Shown: positions 9,173 through 19,453, numbered from the stretch's first letter. The stretch is 39,792 bases of DNA from Balneolaceae bacterium (GCA_003559375.1 PWLN01000095.1:1-39792); one strand, 5' to 3'. Numbers and translations are program-made. The notes: generated by a model from the sequence alone, not told the origin.

Positions 9173-10426
9173 TCAAAATATTACTCTCAACTCCAGTTCA
9201 CGATCGTTACGTAATATCGTAACAAGGTATTCGTCACCTGATTCAACTGTATTCATAAAGTCCATATAATCATATATATCACCGATAGATCTCTCCCCCA
9301 TTTTAATCACAACGTCTCCATCCTGCATCCCTGCTCTATCACCGGAATTGCCGCTGCGCACAGATTCAATCCGAAGGCCTGTCCCTGTGTAGAGATAATC
9401 GGGAACCACTCCAAGCCCTATACCATCCCGACGCATAGCTGCCGGACGCGGATCGGTCGATTCACGAAACTCGATCTCATCTGGCGTGTAACGGTCTGCC
9501 ATCTTTATAGTCTCTTTTACATGCGCAAGTACCCATTTCATCCCTGGAAAATTTATCTTATCAGCGGTATCTGTAGAACGGTGATAATCATCGTGGGATC
9601 CTGTATGGTAATGCAGGACAGGAATTCCCACTTCATAAAAAGCAGCGTGATCACTGCTGCCCATACCACCCGGGATTCGTGTTATGGATAAAGAATCGGC
9701 AGTTATTTCATCGAGTATATCATCCCAGATATTTGCTGTACCTGTGCCATATATTTCGAGTTTTCCATTATCAAGCCTGCCAATCATATCCAGATTAATC
9801 ATGGCAAGTACAGAGTCTGAAGGATGTTCAAAATTTCCGACAAAATAGCGTGAGCCCAAAAGCCCCAGCTCTTCACCGGAAAATGCTGCAAAAACAATCG
9901 TATTCCGAGCCGGATTTTCAGCAATTTGTTTTGCAAGCCATAATAACCCGGCCGTACCGGATGCATTGTCATCAGCCGAATTATGTATATCTGATACATT
10001 GCCTGATTCAAGTGAAATCAACCCGCCCCATCCCTGGCCATCAAAATGTGCACCCACTATGATATAACGGTCAGGGTATTCCGAGCCGGGAACTGCACCT
10101 ATCACATTCCTGGAGATATGCCCGTCCACTCCCATAAGTTGAGGAATAGGACCGTTCAATTCAAAGAGCTGTATATACCTCATCCTGTCAACCATTGGCA
10201 GAAGGCCATATTGAAGAAACCGGTCGGAAATATAGTTTGCCGCATCAGCCTCGTTTATTGTTCCTGCCAGGCGGCCTGCTCTCTCATCAGCAGCCAGCCA
10301 TTCCAGATGCCCCCGCAGATATTGTTCAGTGGTCAGATCACTTTCTTGTGAATGACATCCGGCTATATTTACCGAAGCAAAAATAAATATTAAACAATTA
10401 TATACAAGTTTCGTCTTGTGATGCAT
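9173..10426 (-). CDS. M28-family zinc peptidase with C-terminal PDZ domain, lipoprotein
   Basis: Lipobox IAGC; metal-ligand motifs IIVGAHFDGQG, HNSADDNASGTAG, FAAFSGEELGLLGS, NLDMIGR and HYHTGSHDDYH; PDZ-like RIESVRSGNSGDRAGMQDGDVVIKMGERSIGDIYDYM. Confidence 0.92.
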   Translation of the reverse strand: MHHKTKLVYNCLIFIFASVNIAGCHSQESDLTTEQYLRGHLEWLAADERAGRLAGTINEADAANYISDRFLQYGLLPMVDRMRYIQLFELNGPIPQLMGVDGHISRNVIGAVPGSEYPDRYIIVGAHFDGQGWGGLISLESGNVSDIHNSADDNASGTAGLLWLAKQIAENPARNTIVFAAFSGEELGLLGSRYFVGNFEHPSDSVLAMINLDMIGRLDNGKLEIYGTGTANIWDDILDEITADSLSITRIPGGMGSSDHAAFYEVGIPVLHYHTGSHDDYHRSTDTADKINFPGMKWVLAHVKETIKMADRYTPDEIEFRESTDPRPAAMRRDGIGLGVVPDYLYTGTGLRIESVRSGNSGDRAGMQDGDVVIKMGERSIGDIYDYMDFMNTVESGDEYLVTILRNDRELELRVIF

Positions 10427-10531
10427 TATCTGGTAATGATGAACGGTTCAGTTATTATGGAGATTTTTGTTGAACTATTTTTCTTGAAGCATACGGTTTT
10501 CCTGCATATTTTTAAACCACAAACCAATATA

Positions 10532-10621
10532 AAGGTTGGGGGTGTCCCGCAGGTACTGCCGGGACTGAGATCATACCCTGTGAACCTGAACCGGGTCATA
10601 CCGGCGTAGGGAAACCGATCT
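10532..10621 (+). promoter_or_regulatory. TPP riboswitch (THI element)
   Basis: Conserved THI-box segments in order: ggttgggggtg...ccgggaCTGAGAtcataCCCtgtGAACCTGAaccgggtcataccggCGTAGGGAAacc. P1 can pair ggtt with aacc. Confidence 0.95.
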
Positions 10622-10650
10622 TACAAACGGTTTATGAAATTCCGTTTGAT

Positions 10651-10691
10651 TTGCCCCCTCTTTCAATCGCATTTAACATTGCAGGAGGCAA
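10651..10691 (+). promoter_or_regulatory. Putative SD-sequestering hairpin, riboswitch expression platform
   Basis: TTGCCCCCT (10651-10659) pairs with AGGAGGCAA (10683-10691) at 8 of 9 positions. The right arm contains the SD AGGAGG just before ATG at 10693. Confidence 0.7.
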
Positions 10692-10692
10692 C

Positions 10693-13164
10693 ATGTTTAA
10701 ACAATTCACTCTTCTTTTAACAATTACCCTGTCGATACCGGGGTTTTTTTCGCCAGCAAACGCACAAAACATAGAAGGCCGGGTTATTCACGCTGAAACG
10801 GGTCAGCCACTTGAAGGAGCTACCATTCTTGAGACAGGAACCTCAAATGGCACTTCCGCGGGTGAAGACGGTGTATTTTCACTGACACTGATTTCGGACA
10901 GTAATGAGATCACGGTCAGTTTTGTAGGATACAGGCCAGTAAGACAAATGATCACAGATGCTGAAATCTTTCTTGAAATTCGTCTTGAGGAGCAGGTGTT
11001 TCAGGCAGGTGAAGTATTTGTGAGCGCACTTCGTGCTGACGATACCACACCTATGGCTTTTACCAATATCAGCCGTGATGCAATCGAATCACGAAATTTC
11101 GGCCAGGATATTCCCTTTTTGATTCAGACCACACCTTCAGTCGTATCCACTTCGGATGCAGGTACTGGAATCGGCTACACGGGTATCCGTGTGAGGGGAG
11201 TAGATCCCGGCAGAATAAATGTAACCATTAACGGCATTCCTTTAAATGATGCAGAGTCTCACGGGGTTTTCTGGGTTAATATGCCCGACCTGGCATCATC
11301 CACCCAGAACATTCAAATACAGCGTGGTGTTGGAACATCCACACATGGTGCCGGGGCTTTTGGAGCAACCATGAATCTGCAAACCGCACTCATGAACCCT
11401 GACGCTTATGGTGTAATTAACACCGGTTTTGGTTCCTACGGCACCCGAAAGGCTAATGTGCAGATTGGTTCTGGCATCCTGGATAACGGCTGGCAAGTTG
11501 AGGGGCGTTTGTCAAAAATTGATTCCGATGGTTACATAGACCGCGCAAAATCTGATCTTCGTTCTTTCTACCTCTCTGCAGCTCGCCACGGAAGCCGCAG
11601 CCTTCTGAAAGCCGATGTTTTCTCAGGCCAGGAAGTTACTTACCAGGCCTGGAATGGGGTTCCGGAACCGATTTTAAAAAATAATTCCGATCAGCTGGAA
11701 AACTACATCGCACAACTCTGGCTTGGAAGTGAAGATGCTGCTCACTGGCGCCAGAACATCGGAAACCGGCGTTTTAATGAATTCACCTACGAAAACCAGG
11801 TAGATAACTATCAGCAAGATCATTATCAGCTTCACTACTCTTACAACCTGCGGCCTAACTGGATTGCCAACGCTTCACTTCATTATACCTATGGACGCGG
11901 TTATTTTGAGCAGTTTCGGCGTAATGACCGTCTGAGCACCTATAACATAAGCCCTGTGGTGATTGGTGAAGAAACCATAAGCCGTTCTGACCTTGTACGA
12001 CGCCGCTGGCTCGACAATCATTTCTATGGCGGGGTTTTCACAACAGAAATCAACCGTCAAGATCAATGGAGTTTTACATTAGGCGGAGGGTACAATGAAT
12101 ACGATGGCGACCATTTCGGTGAAGTGATCTGGGCACGATTTGCAGGAGACAGCGTCCTGGGCGATCGTTATTACGATAACAATGGATTTAAAACCGACTT
12201 CAATATTTTCGGGAAGATGAACTATTATCTTGGCCCATCGCTGAATGCCTATATTGACCTCCAGTATCGAACTGTAATGTACAGATTTCTTGGTCTGAGA
12301 ATTGATGGTGAAACAGGGGCGATCAGCGATCTGACACAGCGCGACCGGATTCATTTCTTTAATCCAAAAACCGGCGTGGTATATCGTTTTGCAGACGGCC
12401 ACAGGGCTTTTGCTTCGGTTAGTGTAGGCGGAAAAGAACCCACGCGGCGTGATTATGTAGAATCCACTGAAGACAGCCGCCCTGATCCCGAAAGGCTTTA
12501 TGATTTTGAGCTTGGATATAACGGCATATTTGGCAGATTTGGTTTGGGCGTGAATCTCTATTATATGCTCTATCGTGATCAGCTCATCAATACCGGAGAG
12601 GTAAACGATGTGGGCAATATTGTTCGGGAAAACGTACCCGACAGTTACAGGACGGGTGTTGAATTTGAGGCCAGTGCCAGGCTCCTTCCCGAATTGCACT
12701 GGAGCGGAAATCTGACCCTCAGCCGAAATATCATCCGGGAATATATTCGCTTTTTGGATGACTTTGACCAGGGTGGGCAGCAATCCGAAACCTATCAAAA
12801 TGTTGAGATATCGTTTTCCCCATCTGTAATCGGCAACTCAATACTGGCATACCGCACAGGTCCGCTGCAAGCTGAATGGGTTTCGCAGTACGTTTCCCGG
12901 CAATATCTTGATAACACAGCGAATACCAAACGCTCCATTGACTCATACTGGATAAACAATCTCAGATTTAGTTATAGTCTTGAGAGATTTCCATATATGA
13001 GAACTGTGGTTGTCTCACTTCTGGTCAATAATGTACTGGATACAAAATATGTCTCTAACGGCTACTCATTTGGATGGATTTCAGGAGGGGAAGAACAATT
13101 CTTCAACTACTATTATCCACAAGCTGGCAGGAATATATTGGTAAATGTAAGGTTAGGGTTTTAG
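10693..13164 (+). CDS. TonB-dependent outer-membrane receptor, predicted thiamin or thiamin-precursor uptake
   Basis: Signal peptide, carboxypeptidase-regulatory-like N-domain (GRVIHAETGQPLEGATI), plug domain (GIRVRGVDPGRINVTINGIPLNDAESHGVFW) and terminal VNVRLGF. The start is taken at 10693 after AGGAGG, not the TTG at 10651. Substrate is inferred from the riboswitch. Confidence 0.9.
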   Translation: MFKQFTLLLTITLSIPGFFSPANAQNIEGRVIHAETGQPLEGATILETGTSNGTSAGEDGVFSLTLISDSNEITVSFVGYRPVRQMITDAEIFLEIRLEEQVFQAGEVFVSALRADDTTPMAFTNISRDAIESRNFGQDIPFLIQTTPSVVSTSDAGTGIGYTGIRVRGVDPGRINVTINGIPLNDAESHGVFWVNMPDLASSTQNIQIQRGVGTSTHGAGAFGATMNLQTALMNPDAYGVINTGFGSYGTRKANVQIGSGILDNGWQVEGRLSKIDSDGYIDRAKSDLRSFYLSAARHGSRSLLKADVFSGQEVTYQAWNGVPEPILKNNSDQLENYIAQLWLGSEDAAHWRQNIGNRRFNEFTYENQVDNYQQDHYQLHYSYNLRPNWIANASLHYTYGRGYFEQFRRNDRLSTYNISPVVIGEETISRSDLVRRRWLDNHFYGGVFTTEINRQDQWSFTLGGGYNEYDGDHFGEVIWARFAGDSVLGDRYYDNNGFKTDFNIFGKMNYYLGPSLNAYIDLQYRTVMYRFLGLRIDGETGAISDLTQRDRIHFFNPKTGVVYRFADGHRAFASVSVGGKEPTRRDYVESTEDSRPDPERLYDFELGYNGIFGRFGLGVNLYYMLYRDQLINTGEVNDVGNIVRENVPDSYRTGVEFEASARLLPELHWSGNLTLSRNIIREYIRFLDDFDQGGQQSETYQNVEISFSPSVIGNSILAYRTGPLQAEWVSQYVSRQYLDNTANTKRSIDSYWINNLRFSYSLERFPYMRTVVVSLLVNNVLDTKYVSNGYSFGWISGGEEQFFNYYYPQAGRNILVNVRLGF

Positions 13165-13228
13165 AATAATGAACAGGCCATATAATGCGATTACTCTGAT
13201 AAGGTTTAAGTGAAACAGAATCGCGCAA

Positions 13229-13260
13229 CTCTGTCCATGATCAGGAATACATGGGCAGAG
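13229..13260 (+). other. Intergenic stem-loop
   Basis: CTCTGTCCATG - atcaggaata - CATGGGCAGAG; 11-bp stem with one G-T wobble, no following T-tract. Confidence 0.6.
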
Positions 13261-13384
13261 ATATGTGGGAAACTAAAATGGCAAAATCAATTGAGTTTCT
13301 CGCTCCTCACAGGTGTAAAATTCAATGTTTTCATTTACATTAGGCACAACATTTCAACAAATCTCAATAATTATCTGAGTAACC

Positions 13385-15268
13385 ATGTGTGGAATAGCTG
13401 GATTCATTAATAACAATGGTAGTAATGCGGATACCATTTTGCTTGAGCAGATGCTTGCAAAATTGTTCCATCGCGGACCTGATCATCAAAAATCATGGGC
13501 ATTGAACAATATTGCGATGGGGTATACAAGATTAAAGATAATGGATCTAACTGAACGTGGTAATCAGCCATTTATCAGCGAAGATCAGAAAGGAGTCTTA
13601 TTCTACAATGGTGAAATATATAATTTCAGGGAATTACGGTCAGATCTTGAAAAAAAAGGGATACAATTTAAAAGCAGGAGTGATACTGAAGTTGTCTTGA
13701 ATTCATTGAAAATTTATGGCCCGGAAAAAGCTATCCGGTTTTTTAACGGAATGTTTGCTTTTGCATATTATGATCTTGTTAAGAAAGAATTGTGGATTGG
13801 AAGAGATCGTGCCGGTATTAAACCCATCTATTGGATTAAAAGTAACGGGATTACCGCATTTGCTTCTGAAATAAAGGCCTTGTTTGGGCACCCGAATATA
13901 CCGTGCCGGCCCGACCTTCATGCGGTTACAAGTTTTATAATGGATCAACGGCTTAATCGCATAACACCATTCGAAGGCGTTCAAGAAGTAAGGCCGGGTT
14001 CACTTGTTAAATTTAGTGCTGAAAAAATTGAAGAGATCATTTACTTCGATTTTTTACGTGATCTTGATATTGACAGAATAGTTAATGGTTCAGATGTTGA
14101 TGATGAAACCTGGCTAAAACAGCTGGATTCAATTTTTTCGAAGAGTGTTGAGTCTCATATGCAAAGTGATGCACCACTTGCCTTTATGACAAGCGGAGGT
14201 GTGGATTCCAGCTTGATAACAGCCATTGCGAAAGATTACAAACCAAATAATATTCAGGCATATGTTGCTGATGTAAAAGGGGAAGAAGAAAATGAGGTAG
14301 AAAGGGCAAAATTTGCCTGTGAACATATAGGCGTAAACCTGAAAACGGTCTCAATAGATTTAGCAGATTATGTTCGATTATGGCCGAAATCGATTTATCA
14401 TTTTGATGAACCATTATTTTTCCGACAGGGAGTTTTACATATGGCTGTCGCTGAAAGGGTAAAAAAAGATGGCTATAAGGTTTTATTATGTGGTGAAGGT
14501 GCTGATGAGGTTTTTGGTGGTTATCAATGGCAAGAAATGCCATACCGGGCCTGGTTATTGAGAGATAAGCGAAAAAAATATATTAAATATCTAACTCCTT
14601 TTCGACACCTCTTAAAAAAATTCGTTTATGCTGATTCGCTATTTATGTATGATCATTTTTTAGCTAACCCGTTGTTTGACCCATTCAAATCAGCATTCAT
14701 AAACAAAAGGCATATCACAGCAATAGGCGGCGGAATAACCGATATCAGACAAAAAGAATTGTTCCAAAAACTATCAGAGAAATTATCAAATGCAGATAGT
14801 GCTTTTATTACACAATCTTTTACTGATTTTGAATTGCATTTGGGCACATCACTTAAAATGAATGATAAAATGAATATGGCTCATTCTATTGAAAGCAGAG
14901 TGCCATTTTTGGATAACAGGATAATCGATTTTGGCTTTCATTTACCGGTAAAATTGAAGCTTGATAAAACAGTTTCAAAATCGATTTTAAAAAAAACTGC
15001 CTCTAAAAAGCTGCCAAAATCATTAGTCTATCAAAAGAAAATTGGTTTCCATGTCAGTAATCGGATGTCAGAATATTCAACTGATTTACTAAATGGCGGG
15101 ATAACTGAACACTGGTTTAAATGGAGGGCAGATGTTAAGAATAGCATCCTTGAACTAATCCAATCCAACCAACATCTGAAATATCATCTGATGAGTACTG
15201 AACTATGGGCCAGAATCTATTTTGATAATGAAAGCCCTGATCAGTTGTCTGAAATGTTATTTAAATGA
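13385..15268 (+). CDS. asnB: Asparagine synthase (glutamine-hydrolysing)
   Basis: N-terminal MCGIAGF with Cys2 nucleophile, HRGPD, YNGEIYNF, SGGVDSSLI and LLCGEGADEVFGGY. Confidence 0.95.
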   Translation: MCGIAGFINNNGSNADTILLEQMLAKLFHRGPDHQKSWALNNIAMGYTRLKIMDLTERGNQPFISEDQKGVLFYNGEIYNFRELRSDLEKKGIQFKSRSDTEVVLNSLKIYGPEKAIRFFNGMFAFAYYDLVKKELWIGRDRAGIKPIYWIKSNGITAFASEIKALFGHPNIPCRPDLHAVTSFIMDQRLNRITPFEGVQEVRPGSLVKFSAEKIEEIIYFDFLRDLDIDRIVNGSDVDDETWLKQLDSIFSKSVESHMQSDAPLAFMTSGGVDSSLITAIAKDYKPNNIQAYVADVKGEEENEVERAKFACEHIGVNLKTVSIDLADYVRLWPKSIYHFDEPLFFRQGVLHMAVAERVKKDGYKVLLCGEGADEVFGGYQWQEMPYRAWLLRDKRKKYIKYLTPFRHLLKKFVYADSLFMYDHFLANPLFDPFKSAFINKRHITAIGGGITDIRQKELFQKLSEKLSNADSAFITQSFTDFELHLGTSLKMNDKMNMAHSIESRVPFLDNRIIDFGFHLPVKLKLDKTVSKSILKKTASKKLPKSLVYQKKIGFHVSNRMSEYSTDLLNGGITEHWFKWRADVKNSILELIQSNQHLKYHLMSTELWARIYFDNESPDQLSEMLFK

Positions 15269-15371
15269 TGGAAAACATAGTACTTACAACCGTTTTTTAT
15301 TTCACTTTTTTAAACAGACCGTTCAGGACGTTATCATATTTAAAATAATCTTTACCCTGAAATAGCATCAG

Positions 15372-15908
15372 TTATTCAGCAATCTGTATGTTGACTGGCA
15401 CCTTAACATCCGCCCAGTGCAGCACAAGATTACCGCTGTTTTCAGTCACATTCTCAAAATAAAACATCATCTGTTCAACGTGGAAAGACTGTTCAGGTTG
15501 AACGGTTACACGTAAAACATCTTCTGATGCATCGTACTGAGTGCCCCAGGAAAGTTTGTTATTGATGATAATTGTCCATTCATTTCGGCCAGGGATAGTA
15601 TACAATGAATAGGTACCCTCTGCCAGTGATTCGCCTTCGATGAGTACATCTCCCGAAAATACGATAGCAGTTGATTCATTTGCACCGGTTCTCCAGACCT
15701 CCCCGAACGGCACAAGTTCTCCAAAAATGGCTCTGTCACGTACTGCAGGCCTGCCGTATGTAAGATATACTTGAGTAAGGCCAATGGTTTGTGCTACGGA
15801 TGCATTTGGGCTTGCCCAAACCCGGTCGGTTGTGCGCTGCTGTGCGTTGGCATCAAAAACAAATACGATTATAGCGATGAAAATTGTGAGAACTAAAATT
15901 TTATCCAT
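15372..15908 (-). CDS. DUF2911 family protein
   Basis: Signal peptide, then RVWASPNASVAQTIGLTQVYLTYGRPAVRDRAIFGELVPFGEVWRTGANESTAI, typical of DUF2911. Confidence 0.88.
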   Translation of the reverse strand: MDKILVLTIFIAIIVFVFDANAQQRTTDRVWASPNASVAQTIGLTQVYLTYGRPAVRDRAIFGELVPFGEVWRTGANESTAIVFSGDVLIEGESLAEGTYSLYTIPGRNEWTIIINNKLSWGTQYDASEDVLRVTVQPEQSFHVEQMMFYFENVTENSGNLVLHWADVKVPVNIQIAE

Positions 15909-15971
15909 GCTTTTACCTGTTAGTTAGTGTTTTTTTAAATGAAAAGTTAAAATATTTACGGATTTGTGGTA

Positions 15972-16610
15972 TTACAAAGATTCCTGCAATAAATGAGGAA
16001 AGTCTCGTTTAAACTTCGCAAGCTTTGGAGCAATAACTACTGAACAGTATCCTGCATTCGGGTTGTTGTTGAAATAATTTTGATGGTAATCTTCTGCCTT
16101 GCTGTAGTTGGTAAGTGGTGTAACTTCTGTAACGATTGTATCAGGCCAAAGCCCTGAATCGTTGGTTTTTCGGAGCGACTGAAGCGCAATATCTCTTTGT
16201 TCTTCAGTCAGATAAAAGATTGCAGATCGATATTGAGTCCCAACATCGGCTCCCTGCCGGTTCAGTGTTGTCGGGTCGTGAGTATGCCAAAACACTTCAA
16301 GCAGCAGTTCGTATGAAATCAATTCCGGATTAAAGGTTACTTTCGCCACCTCAGCATGGCCCGTTCGGCCTGTAATAACCTGCTGGTAAGTCGGATTTAT
16401 CACATGGCCGCCTGCATAGCCCGATTCCACGGCAACAACTCCGTTCACGCGCTGATATATGGCCTCAACACACCAGAAACAACCGGCTCCGAACACCGCA
16501 ACTTCATATTCGTTATCAGTATCGTTCATTTGAGTGAAGAATGAAAGGATTAAAATTAATAATGTTAGTGCGTTCATGATTACAGTATTTTCAGAATAAC
16601 GAATACGCAA
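15972..16610 (-). CDS. msrA: Peptide-methionine (S)-S-oxide reductase
   Basis: AVFGAGCFWCVEAIYQRVNGVVAVESGYAGG and FWHTHDPTTLNRQGADVGTQYRSAIFY are MsrA signatures. Confidence 0.96.
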   Translation of the reverse strand: MRIRYSENTVIMNALTLLILILSFFTQMNDTDNEYEVAVFGAGCFWCVEAIYQRVNGVVAVESGYAGGHVINPTYQQVITGRTGHAEVAKVTFNPELISYELLLEVFWHTHDPTTLNRQGADVGTQYRSAIFYLTEEQRDIALQSLRKTNDSGLWPDTIVTEVTPLTNYSKAEDYHQNYFNNNPNAGYCSVVIAPKLAKFKRDFPHLLQESL

Positions 16611-16724
16611 CGCAATCTAAAAAAAAAACGTGCCTGTTTCAGTGTATTATTTTTCTTCCGGAACAGAACAGCTCAGCTCAATCCTGAAGTTATTACGGTC
16701 AAGCCAATTGAGGGATGGACGCAA

Positions 16725-16745
16725 GTCTATTGTCTATTGTCTATT
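16725..16745. repeat. Period-7 tandem repeat (GTCTATT x3)
   Basis: gtctatt gtctatt gtctatt; the TAG stop of the MFS gene (16741-16743) lies inside the third unit. Confidence 0.85.
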
Positions 16746-17946
16746 TGTCAAACATCGGGAAAATTCGCAGTGAAAGCAGACAGGCCAAAGCAGTTGACAG
16801 AACAGCGATCATTAAAATTGTGTGCATTGTGAATGATGAATCCAGCATCCAGCCAACAAGAAATGGACTCAGGGCAGTGCTTAATACAATGACTGTGGCA
16901 AAAAGGCTTTGCACTGTACCAATCCTGTTTGAACCATAAAGTTCTGCCCACAACGCAGCTTTCATTGTACTGCCCAACCCCATGGTTACCCCTGTCAAAC
17001 CCATATAAACCAAAGGAGCCCAATTACCAGCGCCATAATATGCAACCAGAAAACCCGAAACCATCGGGATCAAATAAAATGGAAATATCGACCGTGCCGA
17101 AAATCGGTCAATTACAGGCCCGGTTGCGAGGCCTGATATTATTCTTGCAATCGCGAATGCCACAAATGCTGAAGCGATCAGAGCAACGGCCCATCCCAGG
17201 GATTCGGCTGCCGCTACCTGATACAAAAACAACCCTGTAACCCAGAATGGAGGCATTATTATGGCAGGAATAAGATATAATGTGCGTGAGTCTGAGAATA
17301 TCTCCCTGTAATTTTCCTTAGCCGATTTTACATGAGCAGATTTATTTTCCAGCTCAGATAAACCATGATTATCCCGGCGTGCAAGGTACCAGATTAAAGG
17401 AATGAAGATCACTGCAATGATTGCAGCGATAAATGCCCATGTTGTTCTCCAGTGGAAAATAACCAGCATCCCGGCAATAATTGCGGGAAGAATTGCCTCA
17501 CCAAGCGGGTAACCAAGCGAAGAGATACTGAGTGCTTTACCCCTGTTGCCATCATAGTATCGTGCCATGGTTGCTGCAGCGGTATGGCTGCTCAATCCCT
17601 GCCCGGATAACCTCAACAAAATCAGGCTTATAAAAAGAATTGAGATATGCCATGAAACGGCCATTAAAACACTGGCAAACAATAGCCCGGCAGCAACATA
17701 TAAGCTATATTGACGCAGAGGGATACGGTCGAACCACTGTCCCAGCCATGGCAAAGCTATGGCACTGGATAGTGTAGCTGCGGAATAAAGAGTTCCAAAT
17801 GCAGCATTACTCAATTCAAATGCGATCAGAAAAAAAGGGACAAAGAGGGATATTAAAAAAGTTTGCCCAAAACTTGAGAAGAAGGTAAAAGATAGTGCAA
17901 ATGAAAGAAGCCTTCTTTCCATCAGTGCAAATGTGATATACGTCAT
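16741..17946 (-). CDS. MFS transporter
   Basis: About 12 hydrophobic segments; MFS-like loop motifs (GQWFDRIPLRQYSLYVAAG; PVIDRFSARSIFPFYLIP). Confidence 0.85.
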   Translation of the reverse strand: MTYITFALMERRLLSFALSFTFFSSFGQTFLISLFVPFFLIAFELSNAAFGTLYSAATLSSAIALPWLGQWFDRIPLRQYSLYVAAGLLFASVLMAVSWHISILFISLILLRLSGQGLSSHTAAATMARYYDGNRGKALSISSLGYPLGEAILPAIIAGMLVIFHWRTTWAFIAAIIAVIFIPLIWYLARRDNHGLSELENKSAHVKSAKENYREIFSDSRTLYLIPAIIMPPFWVTGLFLYQVAAAESLGWAVALIASAFVAFAIARIISGLATGPVIDRFSARSIFPFYLIPMVSGFLVAYYGAGNWAPLVYMGLTGVTMGLGSTMKAALWAELYGSNRIGTVQSLFATVIVLSTALSPFLVGWMLDSSFTMHTILMIAVLSTALACLLSLRIFPMFDK

Positions 17947-18075
17947 GAAATTGTTCGAAAAGCGGGAATAAAGTTACTCGAAAAAGATACCCATTTTTCA
18001 TCTCTCTTCGTTCCTTTACAACTTAAATTGTACCTGATTTTTGCAAAAACGCTTCCATTTAATCTGGATCTTCAC

Positions 18076-18234
18076 CTAAAATAACAGCCACAGAATTATT
18101 AAAATCAAAAACAGCCAAACGGCAATTTTAATGGATACAGGTTGTTTTGGAAAATCATAACCACAAACCGGACACACATCATGGTAGCTGTCAACTTCCA
18201 TTGCACATCCGGGACACTCAATTTTTTTTGACAT
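18076..18234 (-). CDS. Small zinc-ribbon, single-pass membrane protein (52 aa)
   Basis: Below the ORF-track cut-off. Reverse strand gives MSKKIECPGCAMEVDSYHDVCPVCGYDFPKQPVSIKIAVWLFLILIILWLLF*; two CPxC motifs plus a C-terminal TM helix. Confidence 0.8.
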   Translation of the reverse strand: MSKKIECPGCAMEVDSYHDVCPVCGYDFPKQPVSIKIAVWLFLILIILWLLF

Positions 18235-18409
18235 AATGTTGAATAATTAATTTGCCTTAAATAATATCATTCTTAGAGTTAATTATTTTTAAAACGTATT
18301 GAATTTCGGTATCTATTGGCATGTGATCAGACAAATTTTAGTTAACCATTACTTTTACTGATTATTTGTGCATCTTTTTATAATTCAAGTCTGATCACTT
18401 TCGATTTCT

Positions 18410-19066
18410 ATGGCAAAATTTCTCAATCAACTACTGACTATAATCGTACTTTCAGGAGTATTATATGGATGCAGTGTCACAGATGAGGAAGAACCTGTTG
18501 AATATAACCTGAACGGCCCTATTGAATTCATGATAAGAGGTGAAATTCATGATGATATTTACCTTGAACATTTTGAAACAAGAGCAGAATGGAAAAAAAC
18601 TGAGTTTAATGAATCGATTGCAAGGTTTTTTGCTTCCTCGCGCGATACCATCAATCAGAGTGATATATGGAAGAGATATATGCTCACAATTACCAGAAAT
18701 AATGACTGGCCTACAAGTGGTAATATTGGTGTGATATCACTTTCTGAACTTCAAAACCGGGAAACGAGCCAATTCTTTATTTCACTGGAGTCGATCTACA
18801 GAGAGGTATTGCTCGATGAAGATGAAGATTATTTTCTATACCTGGATCACCGGTTTACGGCTACAGGTGGCAATGTATCAATTATCAGCTTTGCAGATCA
18901 AAAATTAATGGCTGAATTTGAAATTACATTCCGGCTCGATGAAAAGAGACATCGCGATCCCTTGCGTACAAGGCATGAAGGGCCTGTGAATAACGCTTTG
19001 ACTATATTGGGTCTTTTTGAGCTGGATTTACAACAAAACCTTGTTCAGCAGCTTTCATCCTGGTAG
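18410..19066 (+). CDS. Hypothetical lipoprotein
   Basis: Lipoprotein signal MAKFLNQLLTIIVLSGVLYGCSVTDEEEP; no recognised domain. Confidence 0.7.
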   Translation: MAKFLNQLLTIIVLSGVLYGCSVTDEEEPVEYNLNGPIEFMIRGEIHDDIYLEHFETRAEWKKTEFNESIARFFASSRDTINQSDIWKRYMLTITRNNDWPTSGNIGVISLSELQNRETSQFFISLESIYREVLLDEDEDYFLYLDHRFTATGGNVSIISFADQKLMAEFEITFRLDEKRHRDPLRTRHEGPVNNALTILGLFELDLQQNLVQQLSSW

Positions 19067-19165
19067 AAAATCCTATAGCTGGCATATCATTGAAATTCAC
19101 CGATTCTTCATTCTATTCTTATATATTAAATTAAGTACTAACGAAAGGGTTGAACGGAGGTCTCC

Positions 19166-19453
19166 ATGATTGCTCACGAACGTACTTCTAACCAGGATAG
19201 ATTACAAAAATCCAGAAATGTAATAGCTGCCATCTCAAGTATAATTCCGGGTTTGGGCCATATCTACAAAGGGCATATCAAAAAAGGTATCGCCATTTTG
19301 ATCATTAGTCCACTCTTCATATGGACAGGACTGATACTTGGATTTGCAACTGCCGGCCTTGGCCTATTTGCCCCGATAGTTTATCTGGCATGGGTTATCT
19401 GGCACGCTTACACAATCGAAGACCTGAGAAATCATCCGATTGGCATTATTTAG
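19166..19453 (+). CDS. Small membrane protein (TM2/DUF5683-like)
   Basis: GGAGG SD before ATG; AAISSIIPGLGHIYKGHIKKGIAILIISP followed by hydrophobic helices. Confidence 0.75.
   Translation: MIAHERTSNQDRLQKSRNVIAAISSIIPGLGHIYKGHIKKGIAILIISPLFIWTGLILGFATAGLGLFAPIVYLAWVIWHAYTIEDLRNHPIGII

Noticed and set aside
12079-12798. 239-aa minus-strand ORF
   Set aside because: Fully antisense to the well-supported TonB receptor; composition looks like a shadow ORF with no domain.
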